Made by a program: the position numbers and the translations under genes | Assembly: GCA_026710655.1 (NCBI GenBank) | Contig: JAPOQN010000013.1 | Location: 124,001-188,000, forward strand | Source of the DNA: Chloroflexota bacterium | GTDB lineage: Bacteria; Chloroflexota; Dehalococcoidia; Tepidiformales; Tepidiformaceae | Direction of reading: 5' to 3' | DNA: 64,000 bases | Notes under the pieces: model-generated | Told to the model about the DNA's origin: nothing | Database searches by the model: none | Seen by the model: the letters and a program-made list of their open reading frames with translations, nothing else | Part shown: piece after piece, positions 1-7,658 of the stretch | Position numbering within the stretch: position 1 is the first letter of the stretch | Layout of the letters: every line of letters begins with the position of its first letter

Positions 1-1
1 C

Positions 2-475
2 GACCAGGGAAGCTCTCCCAAGTTCTTCCTCTGGAGGCCCGACGGCCGCCTGCCCGCCCTCGAACGCGTCATCGCGCTCTCGTCCGGCGACGAAAATCTC
101 GCCATTCCCTTCACGCTCCTCGCCGAGGTCACCCTCGCGACCATCGAGTTGGCCGGGACCAGGGTGGTCGTGCTCTGGGCGCCCGGCACCCTTTCCCCCC
201 TCGACGACTTCCAGATCGCGGACTCCCGCGACATCGGCAGCGCCGCCGCCTACCTCCCCGAGGTCGATGGCCGCCGCCTCACCCTCGCCCCCGTCCCCGG
301 TACCCCCGGCCGCTTCCGCGACGAGGAGACCGGCTCCCTCTGGGACGTGACCGGGCTGGCCGTCTCCGGCCCCCTCGCCGGCTCCCGCCTGCCCCCCTTC
401 GCCCACGGCAGCCCGTTCTGGTTCGCGTGGGCCGCCTTCAATCCCCAGGCCCCCATCTGGGAGCCGCCATCCTGA
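2..475 (+). CDS. DUF3179 domain-containing protein, 5' truncated by window edge
   Basis: The reading frame is open from base 2, so the gene begins upstream of the window and only its last 157 residues are visible. The C-terminal motif FWFAWAAFNPQAPIW and the preceding pattern (LSPLDDFQIADSRDIGSAAAY, then a G-rFrDeETGSlWDvtG segment) match the C-terminal part of DUF3179 proteins. The function of that family is not established; members are usually exported and common in Chloroflexota and marine bacteria. A TTG at 149 is only an internal codon, since coding continues upstream of it. The gene is followed by a short gap with the promoter of the next gene, so it probably ends its own transcription unit. 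Confidence 0.8.
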   Translation, partial: DQGSSPKFFLWRPDGRLPALERVIALSSGDENLAIPFTLLAEVTLATIELAGTRVVVLWAPGTLSPLDDFQIADSRDIGSAAAYLPEVDGRRLTLAPVPGTPGRFRDEETGSLWDVTGLAVSGPLAGSRLPPFAHGSPFWFAWAAFNPQAPIWEPPS

Positions 476-520
476 TCCCCGGGCACAGCGTGGGCGGGCG
501 CGGGTGGGACGGCGAAACGG

Positions 521-526
521 TAGGCT
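521..526 (+). promoter_or_regulatory. Putative -10 box TAGGCT
   Basis: TAGGCT lies 44 bases before the ATG of the first LLM oxidoreductase. It fits the TA-NNN-T consensus that recurs before many genes here; no clear -35 is visible. A small GC hairpin (CCCCACC/GGTGGGG, about 535-552) lies in the presumed leader. Confidence 0.45.
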
Positions 527-570
527 AGGCGGGCCCCACCCCAGGTGGGGTCCACCAACAGGAGGCCCGC

Positions 571-1458
571 ATGGAATTCGGCGTGACCTACTCCCCCACG
601 CACTACAACGCGAGCGTTGTCAGCGTCGCCCGCGAGGCCGAGCGCTTCGGGTTCGAGTCCCTCTTCATTCCCGAGCATTCGCACATGCCTCTCGCGACCG
701 ACTTCCCCCTCGCCCCCGAGACCCCCATGGTCTACAAGAGCATGTACGACCCCTTCGTCGCGCTCGCCGCCGCCGCCGCCGTCACGGAGAACCTCAGGGT
801 CGGCACCTCCATCGCCCTCATCCCCCAGCGCGATCCCATCCACACGGCCAAGGAAGTCGCCACCCTCGACCAGATCTCCAACGGACGCGTCGTCCTCGGC
901 ATCGGCGCCGGCTGGAACGCCGAGGAGATGGAGGCACACGGCACCGATCCCTCCACCCGCTTCCGCGTCATGCGCGAGAAGGTCGAGGCCATCAAGACCC
1001 TCTGGACGCAGGAGGTCGCCGAGTACCACGGCCGCCACGTCGATATCCCTCCCACCTGGCAGTGGCCCAAGCCCGTGCAGGACCCCCACCCGCCCATCCT
1101 CATGGGTGGCGCCGGACCGAACGTCCTCAACCGGGTCGTCAACTACTGCGACGGCTGGCTGCCCGCCGTGCATATGAACTTCACCGAGGACCTGCGCGGC
1201 CGCTTCACCCCCGTCGAGGAGTTCCCCGACGAGGTCGCGAAGCTCCAGCGCCTCGCCGCCGAGCGTGGCAAGCCCCGGCCCCAGGTCCAGTGCGGCGTCG
1301 ACATGACCAGCCGCATCCCCCTTGAGCAGCTCGAGGAGATGGGCGTCACCCGCCTCATGCTGGGCCTCGGCGGCCCCGCGCTTGAGGGCGTCACCGACGA
1401 CGAGGTCCGCCCCGCCCTCGAGCGCGCACGGGAGCGCGTCGACCAGCTGACCGGCTGA
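571..1458 (+). CDS. LLM class flavin/F420-dependent oxidoreductase (TIGR03619-like)
   Basis: A 295-residue luciferase-like TIM-barrel oxidoreductase. The N-terminus (MEFGVTYSPTH, then AREAERFGFESLFIPEHSH) and the central GRVVLGIGAGWNAEEMEAHG motif are typical of the family that uses FMN or F420 to oxidise or hydroxylate small organic substrates. The cofactor cannot be decided from sequence alone. The ATG has a strong Shine-Dalgarno (CAGGAGG). The next gene on the same strand is a close paralogue (roughly three-quarters identical by eye), 41 bases downstream, so this is a tandem duplication and probably one operon. The substrate is unknown. Confidence 0.9.
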   Translation: MEFGVTYSPTHYNASVVSVAREAERFGFESLFIPEHSHMPLATDFPLAPETPMVYKSMYDPFVALAAAAAVTENLRVGTSIALIPQRDPIHTAKEVATLDQISNGRVVLGIGAGWNAEEMEAHGTDPSTRFRVMREKVEAIKTLWTQEVAEYHGRHVDIPPTWQWPKPVQDPHPPILMGGAGPNVLNRVVNYCDGWLPAVHMNFTEDLRGRFTPVEEFPDEVAKLQRLAAERGKPRPQVQCGVDMTSRIPLEQLEEMGVTRLMLGLGGPALEGVTDDEVRPALERARERVDQLTG

Positions 1459-1499
1459 CGCCGCCGGGAGACCCGCCACCAACCGCCGGGAGGTCCGTC

Positions 1500-2384
1500 A
1501 TGGAATTCGGCCTGAACTACGCGCCCACGCACTTCAATGCGAGCATCGTCAACGTTGCCCGCGAGGCCGAGCGCGTCGGCTTCGAGTGCCTCGGCGTGCC
1601 CGAGCACTCGCACATGCCCCTCGCGACCGACTTCCCCCTCGCCGCCGAAACGCCCATGGGCTACAAGAGCATGTTCGACCCCTTCGTCTCGCTGGCGGCG
1701 GCCGCCGCCGTCACGGAGAAGATCAAGGTCGTCACCTGCCTCGCCCTCGTCCCCCAGCGCGACACCATCCATACGGCGAAGGAGATCTCCACTCTTGACC
1801 AGATCTCCAACGGGCGTGTCGTGTTCGGCATCGGCGCCGGCTGGAACCACGAGGAGATGGAGGCGCACGGCGTCGACCCCTCGACCCGCTTCCGCCTGAT
1901 GCGAGAGAAGGTCGAGGCCATGAAGGTCCTCTGGACCGAGGAGGTCGCCGAGTACCACGGTCGCCACGTCGACATCCCTCCGACCTGGCAGTGGCCCAAA
2001 CCGGTGCAGGACCCCCACCCGCCCATCATCCTGGGCGGTGCCGGCCCCAACGTCCTCAACCGCGTCGTCAACTACTGCGACGGATGGCTCCCCGCCGTCC
2101 ACATGAGCTTCACCGAGGACCTGCGCGGCCGCTTTACCCCCGTCGAGGAGCTCGCCGACGAAGCCGCAAAGCTCATGCGCCTGGCCGAGGAGCAGGGCAA
2201 GCCCAGGCCCCAGATCCAGTGCAGCACCGCCGTCCTCGACCGCATGCCCCTCGGGCAGCTCGAGGAGATCGGCGTCACCCGCCTCATGATGGGCCGCGAG
2301 GGCTTCCTCGCGAAGCTCCAGGACGAGGATGTTCCCGCCGCGATGGAGAAGATGCGCGAGGACCTCGACAGGCTGATCAGCTAG
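1500..2384 (+). CDS. LLM class flavin/F420-dependent oxidoreductase, tandem paralogue
   Basis: A 294-residue paralogue of the preceding gene. Long stretches are identical, including HGRHVDIPPTWQWPKPVQDP and GAGPNVLNRVVNYCDGWLP, while the last 40 residues and the region around residue 30 differ, which suggests diverged substrate use. The start has a GGGAGG ribosome-binding site just upstream. The stop TAG shares the sequence CTAG with the stop of the convergent gene downstream. Confidence 0.9.
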   Translation: MEFGLNYAPTHFNASIVNVAREAERVGFECLGVPEHSHMPLATDFPLAAETPMGYKSMFDPFVSLAAAAAVTEKIKVVTCLALVPQRDTIHTAKEISTLDQISNGRVVFGIGAGWNHEEMEAHGVDPSTRFRLMREKVEAMKVLWTEEVAEYHGRHVDIPPTWQWPKPVQDPHPPIILGGAGPNVLNRVVNYCDGWLPAVHMSFTEDLRGRFTPVEELADEAAKLMRLAEEQGKPRPQIQCSTAVLDRMPLGQLEEIGVTRLMMGREGFLAKLQDEDVPAAMEKMREDLDRLIS

Positions 2385-2893
2385 ACCTGCGGGGCCGCGA
2401 TCTCGATCGCGCCCAGCGCCTTCGCCGTCTCCTGGCAGGTCGAGACGTAGGCCGCCGGTCCCACCCCGCCCTCCACCATCGCCTCCCCCAGCGCCCGCAT
2501 CATCGCGGCGAACAGGCAGAAGCGCAGCCCCTCGCGCGCCTGCCACGCCCGCGACACCTCGCCCCGCTCCTGCATCTCCCGCACCTCCGAGGGCAGGTAG
2601 AGCCCCGAGCCCTGCCCCAGCCGGTGCGTCGCCAGCACCGCGTGCGCCCGCGGGTCCACGTGCGAGCTGTGGGGGAAGGTTGTCGCGTTCACGATCGGGA
2701 ACTGCTCGAAGGCATCCATCATCCAGGTCGTCGAGCGCTCCTCCGCCACCTCCGCCGCCTCGATGGCCGCATCCGCGTCGGCCAGCTCCGCCGCCATCGC
2801 CTCCACATCCCCCAGGCGCTCGGACAGGAACCCCAGCACGCCCTCCCCGCCCGACTCCTCCAGCTGTGCCTCCAGGTCCGCCAGCAGCGTCAT
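2381..2893 (-). CDS. Hypothetical protein, 170 aa
   Basis: No family was recognised. The product is acidic and helical at its N-terminus (residues 1-50, many Glu/Asp/Ala) and has a conserved-looking middle (FPIVNATTFPHSSHVDPRAH) followed by a helix RFCLFAAMMRALGEAM. No signal peptide or membrane segment is evident. It lies 30 bases downstream of an LLM oxidoreductase on the same strand and probably belongs to that transcription unit. Its stop overlaps the convergent LLM gene by four bases (CTAG). Confidence 0.65.
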   Translation of the reverse strand: MTLLADLEAQLEESGGEGVLGFLSERLGDVEAMAAELADADAAIEAAEVAEERSTTWMMDAFEQFPIVNATTFPHSSHVDPRAHAVLATHRLGQGSGLYLPSEVREMQERGEVSRAWQAREGLRFCLFAAMMRALGEAMVEGGVGPAAYVSTCQETAKALGAIEIAAPQV

Positions 2894-2923
2894 GACCCCG
2901 CCCCCCGCGCCCGGTGCGCTCCG

Positions 2924-3856
2924 CTAGAGGTCACGGGCCTGCCCCGCCACCTCGGCGGCGAGGTACTCGGGCACCTCGTCCGAGTCGAAGTCGAAGTGCT
3001 GGAACTCGATCTCGTCCAGGCCCAGCTCCGCGAACTGCCCGAGCGTGTCGATGACCTGGTCGGTCGTGCCCCCGACCACCCCCGCCGGGCCGGCAGCGGC
3101 GCCGCCCAGCCCCTTGCTCGTGAGCACCGCCCCGATTCGGGCGATCGCGGTCTCGTTCGGCCCCACCAGCCCGAAGCTCATCATCGAGCGCTTGATGCTC
3201 GCCGGGTCCCGACCCACCGCCTCGCAGTGTTGCTCCAGCACCTTGCACTTGGTGCGGTAGGCGTCGAGCGGCATGGCGGGCGTGTTCCACTCGTCCGCGA
3301 CCTCCGCCACCAGCCGCAGCGTCCGCTTCTCCCCGCTCCCCCCGATCAGGATCGGCGGACGGCCCGCTGCCGGTTTGGGCAGGCAGTCCGCGTCTTTGAG
3401 CTGGTAGTACTCCCCCTCGTACGAGGCCGGCCCTTCGCCCCACATGCCCTGCATCACCCCGATCGCCTCCGTCAGCCGGTCGAAGCGCTCCTTCGTTCCC
3501 GGGAAGTCGAGGCCGTACGCGGCGTGCTCGCCCACGTTCCAGCCCGCGCCGAGCCCCATCACGAAACGGCCCCCGCTGAGCAGGTCGATCTGCGCCGCCA
3601 TGCGCCCCAGGTTCGACGGGTGCCGGAACGTGATCGGCGTGACCAGCGGCCCGAAGCGGATGCGCTCCGTCTCCGCCGCCGCCAGCGTGAACGACAGGTA
3701 CGGATCGAGGCTGTCCTGCTGGTGCGTGGGCAGCATGAAGAAGTGGTCCGAGCGGAACACCGTCGGGAACGCCAGCCGCTCCGCCGTCGCAAGGATGCGC
3801 CGCCAGTTCTCCCAGTTCAGGCCGTGCTGGCCCTCCACCATCAACCCGACATCCAT
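2924..3856 (-). CDS. LLM class flavin/F420-dependent oxidoreductase (TIGR03560-like)
   Basis: A 310-residue luciferase-like oxidoreductase of a different subfamily from the tandem pair upstream. It starts MDVGLMVEGQHGLNWENW and carries GRFVMGLGAGWNVGEHAAYG and PPILIGGSGEKRTLRLVAE, typical of the Rv1855c/TIGR03560 group. The ATG has a GGGAGGCGG ribosome-binding site. It is transcribed with a SnoaL-like gene upstream (72-base gap) and the hypothetical protein downstream. Substrate unknown. Confidence 0.9.
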   Translation of the reverse strand: MDVGLMVEGQHGLNWENWRRILATAERLAFPTVFRSDHFFMLPTHQQDSLDPYLSFTLAAAETERIRFGPLVTPITFRHPSNLGRMAAQIDLLSGGRFVMGLGAGWNVGEHAAYGLDFPGTKERFDRLTEAIGVMQGMWGEGPASYEGEYYQLKDADCLPKPAAGRPPILIGGSGEKRTLRLVAEVADEWNTPAMPLDAYRTKCKVLEQHCEAVGRDPASIKRSMMSFGLVGPNETAIARIGAVLTSKGLGGAAAGPAGVVGGTTDQVIDTLGQFAELGLDEIEFQHFDFDSDEVPEYLAAEVAGQARDL

Positions 3857-3928
3857 GCTCCGCCTCCCGCGCGCTCGTGCGGTTTCGTGGGTGCTGGCCC
3901 TCCGGTTCCGGCCCGGCCGGACCCGGTC

Positions 3929-4303
3929 CTAGACGACGATCTTGCGGTGCGCGAACTTCCACTCGCCGTCGACGCGCACGATCTGGTCCTCGTACGTCGC
4001 GGTAAAGACGGTCGCGTTGCCCTCGGTGTTGATCAGGTTCAGGTACGAGCTCATCGTCGCGCTGTCCCCCTCGCCGCAGATGACGAGGTTGCTGATGTGG
4101 TGGCGAACGTTCGGCATGCCCGTGTTGACGCCCTGCGAGAACTGGACCAGGGCATCCCGCCCCTGCGAGGTGCCCTGTGGCGCATCGATCGCGCCGTCCG
4201 CCGTGAACGTGTCCGCCCACCCCTCCGAGTCGTGCGAATCCGTCGCGTGGCAGTAGCGCGCGCTCAGATCCATGATCGCCAGTTGGTCTTCCGCTGAGAG
4301 CAT
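3929..4303 (-). CDS. SnoaL-like / NTF2-fold protein, 124 aa
   Basis: The pattern LSAEDQLAIMDLSARYCHATDSHDSEGWADTF followed by DG-AID, an FSQGVNTGMPNVRHHISN segment and YLNLINTEGN is typical of nuclear-transport-factor-2 superfamily proteins annotated SnoaL-like. These form a cone-shaped fold with an internal pocket and act as isomerases, cyclases, dehydratases or ligand-binding partners; the substrate cannot be inferred. A longer frame exists to 4390, but the ATG at 4303 has a GAGGAG ribosome-binding site nine bases upstream. It is the first gene of a minus-strand unit with an LLM oxidoreductase. Confidence 0.85.
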   Translation of the reverse strand: MLSAEDQLAIMDLSARYCHATDSHDSEGWADTFTADGAIDAPQGTSQGRDALVQFSQGVNTGMPNVRHHISNLVICGEGDSATMSSYLNLINTEGNATVFTATYEDQIVRVDGEWKFAHRKIVV

Positions 4304-4408
4304 TCTTGGCTGTCTCCTCGTGCTGTTCCGGCGCTGCAACGCTGGCCCGCCGGGGACGGCGATGCTGGCAGGTTGCCCCCCGCCCGTCAATCGAATCGCC
4401 CCGTGCTG

Positions 4409-4414
4409 TAAGGT
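4409..4414 (+). promoter_or_regulatory. Putative -10 box TAAGGT
   Basis: TAAGGT followed by a GC-rich stretch lies 76 bases before the GTG start of the next LLM gene. The same TAAGGT box precedes the alcohol dehydrogenase at 18.9 kb. Confidence 0.35.
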
Positions 4415-4490
4415 TCGCCGGAGCCGCCTCGCCCGCCGTTAGTCGCAGCGGGCGGCCCCGATACCCGCCCGGCGGCACAGGGGGATTCCA

Positions 4491-5414
4491 GTGGTCAACT
4501 TCGGTGTGTTCATGTTCTGCACGGCCAACACGATGCAGCCGGCCGAGCTCGCTATCGCCGCCGAGGACCTCGGCTTCGAGTCCCTCTACTTCCCCGAGCA
4601 CACCCACATCCCCATGCGCCGCTGGAACGGCGAACCCCCCGACCGCTACGGCACCGTCACCCTTAACCGCGAGGGCATCCGCCCCTACGGCCGCCCCTCC
4701 GACCTCGACACCTTCACCTTCGCCGAGGAGTACATCAGCCTCTACGACCCCTTCATCGCCATCGCCACCGCCGCCGCCGTCACCGACCGGCTCAATTTCG
4801 GCACCGCCATCTCCCTCATCAACCAGCACGACACGATCACGTTCGCCCGCGAACTGGCCTCGCTCGACCGCCTCTCGCAGGGGCGCCTCTCGATCGGCTT
4901 CGGCGGCGGCTGGTTCCCCGACGAGATGGCCGATCACGGCATCCCCTTCGAACACCGCTGGCAGATCGCACGCGAAAAGATCGAGGCCATGCGCGAGCTC
5001 TGGACCAAGAAGGAGCCCGAGTACCACGGCGAGTTCGTCGACTTCGACAAGTGCTGGATGGACATGAAGCCCATGCGTCGCGGCGGGCCGCGCTTCCTCC
5101 TGGGCACCAACTCGAAGCCCGCCCACCGCCGCGTCGTCGAGTACTGCGACGGCTGGCTCGCGCCCCCCGGCACCCCCGCCATGCTGAGCGAGGGCATCCA
5201 GCGCATCCGCCAGATCGCCGAAGACAGGGGCCGCTCGATGGACACCATCGACCTCAACGTCCTCGGCCCCGTCACCGACGAGAGGCACGCCGAGAGTCTC
5301 ATCGAGATGGGCTTCGACCGGCTCATCATGTGGCTCCACATCGGCACGCCGACCGACGTCATCCCCCAGCTCGAGCGCTACGCCCGGATCAAGGACGCCT
5401 TCGAAGGCGCCTGA
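4491..5414 (+). CDS. LLM class flavin/F420-dependent oxidoreductase (TIGR03619-like)
   Basis: A 307-residue luciferase-like oxidoreductase. It begins VNFGVFMFCTANTMQPAELA and shows FESLYFPEHTHIPMRRWNGE, GRLSIGFGGGWFPDEMADHG and VVEYCDGWLAPPG, placing it with the first two LLM genes of the window, but it has an insertion near residue 40-85. The start is a GTG with an AGGGGG ribosome-binding site. An enoyl-CoA hydratase follows 26 bases downstream, so the two are probably co-transcribed and may act on the same acyl or cyclic substrate (inference). Confidence 0.9.
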   Translation: MVNFGVFMFCTANTMQPAELAIAAEDLGFESLYFPEHTHIPMRRWNGEPPDRYGTVTLNREGIRPYGRPSDLDTFTFAEEYISLYDPFIAIATAAAVTDRLNFGTAISLINQHDTITFARELASLDRLSQGRLSIGFGGGWFPDEMADHGIPFEHRWQIAREKIEAMRELWTKKEPEYHGEFVDFDKCWMDMKPMRRGGPRFLLGTNSKPAHRRVVEYCDGWLAPPGTPAMLSEGIQRIRQIAEDRGRSMDTIDLNVLGPVTDERHAESLIEMGFDRLIMWLHIGTPTDVIPQLERYARIKDAFEGA

Positions 5415-5440
5415 CCCCCACCGGCCCAGGGAGCACGACC

Positions 5441-6214
5441 ATGCCCATCAACGTCGATATCAACGACCACATCGCCGTCGTCACGCTCGACAACCCGCCC
5501 GTGAACGCACTGGCGTCGGACTGGGACGTCATGGGCGTCTTCGATGCCCTCTCCGACAACCTCGACGTGCGCGTGGCCGTGCTCACGGCCGCCGGCGAGC
5601 GCGCCTTCTGCGCCGGCGCGGACATCAAGGCCCGCGCGGCCAACCGTGATCCCGACGCCCCTCCCCCTGCCAGCGGCACGGGCAACCGCCGCATGCGCGA
5701 GATGCTCTACTCGATCCAGGAGTGCGCCGTGCCCGTGATCGGCGCCATCAACGGCCCCGCCCTTGGCGGCGGCCTCGCCCTCGCCGCCTCCTGCGACTAC
5801 CTCATCGCCTCGGAGAAGGCCACCTTCGGCCTCCCCGAGATCGACGTCGGGCTGCTTGGCGGAGCGCGCCACTTCATGCGCCTCCTCAACAACTGGGGCC
5901 TGGTGCGCCGCCTCCACTACACCGCCGAGCGCCTCGACGCCCACGAGGCGCTCGCGCTCGGCATGGTGCTGAAGGTCGTCCCCCCCGACCAGCTCATGGA
6001 GGCCGCCATGGAGGACGCCCGCCTGATCGCGTCCAAGATGCCCCAGGGCATCCGGCTCGCCAAGGAGAGCCTGCACATGATCGAGAACATGGACGTGAAG
6101 AACGGCTACCGCTTCGAGCAGACCCGCACGGCCATCCTGACGAAGACCGAAGACGCCGCCGAAGCGCGCAAGGCCTTCGTCGAGCGCCGCCCCCCGAAGT
6201 TCACGGGGCGCTAG
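5441..6214 (+). CDS. Enoyl-CoA hydratase/isomerase family protein
   Basis: A 257-residue crotonase-fold enzyme expected to hydrate or isomerise an enoyl-CoA in a beta-oxidation-like pathway. The oxyanion-hole segments FCAGADIKARAAN and NGPALGGGLALAASCDYLIAS are both present, as is ATFGLPEIDVGLLGG with a Glu at a catalytic position. The ATG at 5441 is chosen over an upstream frame because it follows a GGGAGC site and gives the usual family length. Its stop shares CTAG with the convergent antitoxin-like gene. Confidence 0.93.
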   Translation: MPINVDINDHIAVVTLDNPPVNALASDWDVMGVFDALSDNLDVRVAVLTAAGERAFCAGADIKARAANRDPDAPPPASGTGNRRMREMLYSIQECAVPVIGAINGPALGGGLALAASCDYLIASEKATFGLPEIDVGLLGGARHFMRLLNNWGLVRRLHYTAERLDAHEALALGMVLKVVPPDQLMEAAMEDARLIASKMPQGIRLAKESLHMIENMDVKNGYRFEQTRTAILTKTEDAAEARKAFVERRPPKFTGR

Positions 6215-6417
6215 TCAGGGAAGCGGTTCGCCCGCATTTCGTCGAGGTCGCCGTCCCAGCCGGACCCTTCCATTGCACAAGCCTCTTCCAGGGTGGCCGG
6301 CCGTATGGCTATTCTCCGCAGCGCGAAATTGATCGCTTCGCTCTTCGTTGCGATGCCGTACTGCCGCATCACCTCGGCGCAGGCTTCGTCATCGATGTCC
6401 AAGGTTATGTGGGTCAT
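6211..6417 (-). CDS. VapB-type antitoxin homologue without adjacent toxin, 68 aa
   Basis: The sequence begins MTHITLDIDDEACAEVMRQYGIATKSEAINFALR, which is the ribbon-helix-helix DNA-binding region of VapB/DUF2191 antitoxins. The C-terminal tail (MEGSGWDGDLDEMRANR) resembles the toxin-binding tail of these proteins. VapB normally neutralises a downstream PIN-domain RNase, VapC. Here the next sequence on this strand is the opposite-strand enoyl-CoA hydratase, so no toxin is adjacent. It may be a remnant, act on a distant toxin, or regulate alone. Confidence 0.8.
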   Translation of the reverse strand: MTHITLDIDDEACAEVMRQYGIATKSEAINFALRRIAIRPATLEEACAMEGSGWDGDLDEMRANRFPD

Positions 6418-6440
6418 GCAACCACCCTACACCGCCCGGC

Positions 6441-7658
6441 CTACCAGATGACATCTTCCTCCACCAGTCGCTCGTACTCCTCCGCGCTCAGCCCCAGCAG
6501 CCCCCGGCAGACCTCCTCGCTGTGCTGGCCGAACAGCGGCGCCGGACTGTAGTCGTAGTCCTCGACGTCGCTGTAGCGCCCCGGTAGCCCCGCCACCTTG
6601 CGCGGACCCACCTCGGGGTGGTCCATCTCCACGTACAGGTTGCGGTCGGCCATGCCTTCGTCTTCCAGCAGCTCGTGCGGGTCGAGGCAGGGCGCCGCCG
6701 CCACCCCGACGGCCTGCAGCGTGTGCATGACCTCGTAGTGCGAGCGCTCCCGTGTCCAGGCCGTGATCGCCTCGTCGATCTCGTCGTGACAGGCCCGCCG
6801 CCCCTCCGTGCTGGCGAAGCGCTCGTCGCTGGCCCACTCGGGCTTGCCCAGCGCCCCCGCCAGCCCCCGCCACGCCTCGTCGCTCTCGACCTCGATCGCG
6901 ACCCACTTGTCATCGCCCGAGCAGCGATAGACCCCGCGCGGCGCGTGCTTCGGCGAGCGGTTGCCCGGTCGGGGCGGCTCCCGCCCGTTCATGGCGAACT
7001 CCATGATCCCCTCCGGGATCATGGTCGAGACGATGGCCGCCATCGAGAGGTCCACGTACTGGCCCTCGCCCGTGCGGTTGCGCGCGTGCAGCGCCGAGAG
7101 CGCCGTGAACGCCATCACCGTGCCGATCATGAAGTCCGGGTAGAGCCCGCCCAGACCCGAGGGCGGTCCCCCCTCGTAACCCGTCAGGTGCGGCAGGCCC
7201 GCGTAGGCCTGCACGTTCGGACCCCACCCCGTGGCTGCGTGGTCCGGGCCCACCTGCCCCAGCGGCGAGGTCGCGATCATGACGATGCCGGGGTTGATCG
7301 CCTTCAGCACCTCGTACCCGAGCCCCATCTTCTCCATCACGCCCGCCGCGTAGTTCTCCGTCACGATGTCGCTCTGGCGGATCAGCTCCTTGGCCAGCTC
7401 AAGGCCCTTCGGCGTCGAGAGGTTGAGCCGCAGGCTCTTGCGGCTGAAGTTGAGCGAGTTGAACACCGCCCCGCGATTGATGCCCGGCACCCCGTCCGCC
7501 CCCGCCCCCAGGTTCTGGCGGTGGAAATCGAGGCGGCTCTGCGACTCGATGCGGATCACCTCCGCCCCCAGGCTCCCCAGCCACGCCGTCGCGTACGGCC
7601 CCGCCAGGATCCAGCCGAAGTCGGCCACGCGCACGCCTTCCAGCGGACGGTTGTTCAT
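6441..7658 (-). CDS. CaiB/BaiF family CoA-transferase
   Basis: A 405-residue family III CoA-transferase. It begins MNNRPLEGVRVADFGWILAGPYATAWLGSLGAEVIRIE, the hallmark N-terminus, and has TENYAAGVMEKMGLGYE, GGLYPDFMIGTVMAFTALSAL and GEGQYVDLSM. Enzymes of this family move CoA between organic acids. The ATG has a GGGAGGGG ribosome-binding site and overlaps the upstream CoA-transferase by four bases (ATGA), so translation is coupled. The pair may work on the same acid or form a heteromer. Confidence 0.92.
   Translation of the reverse strand: MNNRPLEGVRVADFGWILAGPYATAWLGSLGAEVIRIESQSRLDFHRQNLGAGADGVPGINRGAVFNSLNFSRKSLRLNLSTPKGLELAKELIRQSDIVTENYAAGVMEKMGLGYEVLKAINPGIVMIATSPLGQVGPDHAATGWGPNVQAYAGLPHLTGYEGGPPSGLGGLYPDFMIGTVMAFTALSALHARNRTGEGQYVDLSMAAIVSTMIPEGIMEFAMNGREPPRPGNRSPKHAPRGVYRCSGDDKWVAIEVESDEAWRGLAGALGKPEWASDERFASTEGRRACHDEIDEAITAWTRERSHYEVMHTLQAVGVAAAPCLDPHELLEDEGMADRNLYVEMDHPEVGPRKVAGLPGRYSDVEDYDYSPAPLFGQHSEEVCRGLLGLSAEEYERLVEEDVIW

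Noticed and set aside
1991-4297. 768-codon plus-strand open frame
   Set aside because: Alternative-frame and antisense shadow with Arg/Pro/His-rich composition and no domain features.
2931-5339. Very long minus-strand open frame (802 codons) across several genes
   Set aside because: It runs antisense to LLM and SnoaL-like genes and in a shifted frame over others. Such frames are common here because stop codons are rare in GC-saturated sequence. Its composition (long Gly/Val/Asp/Arg runs) is that of a shadow.
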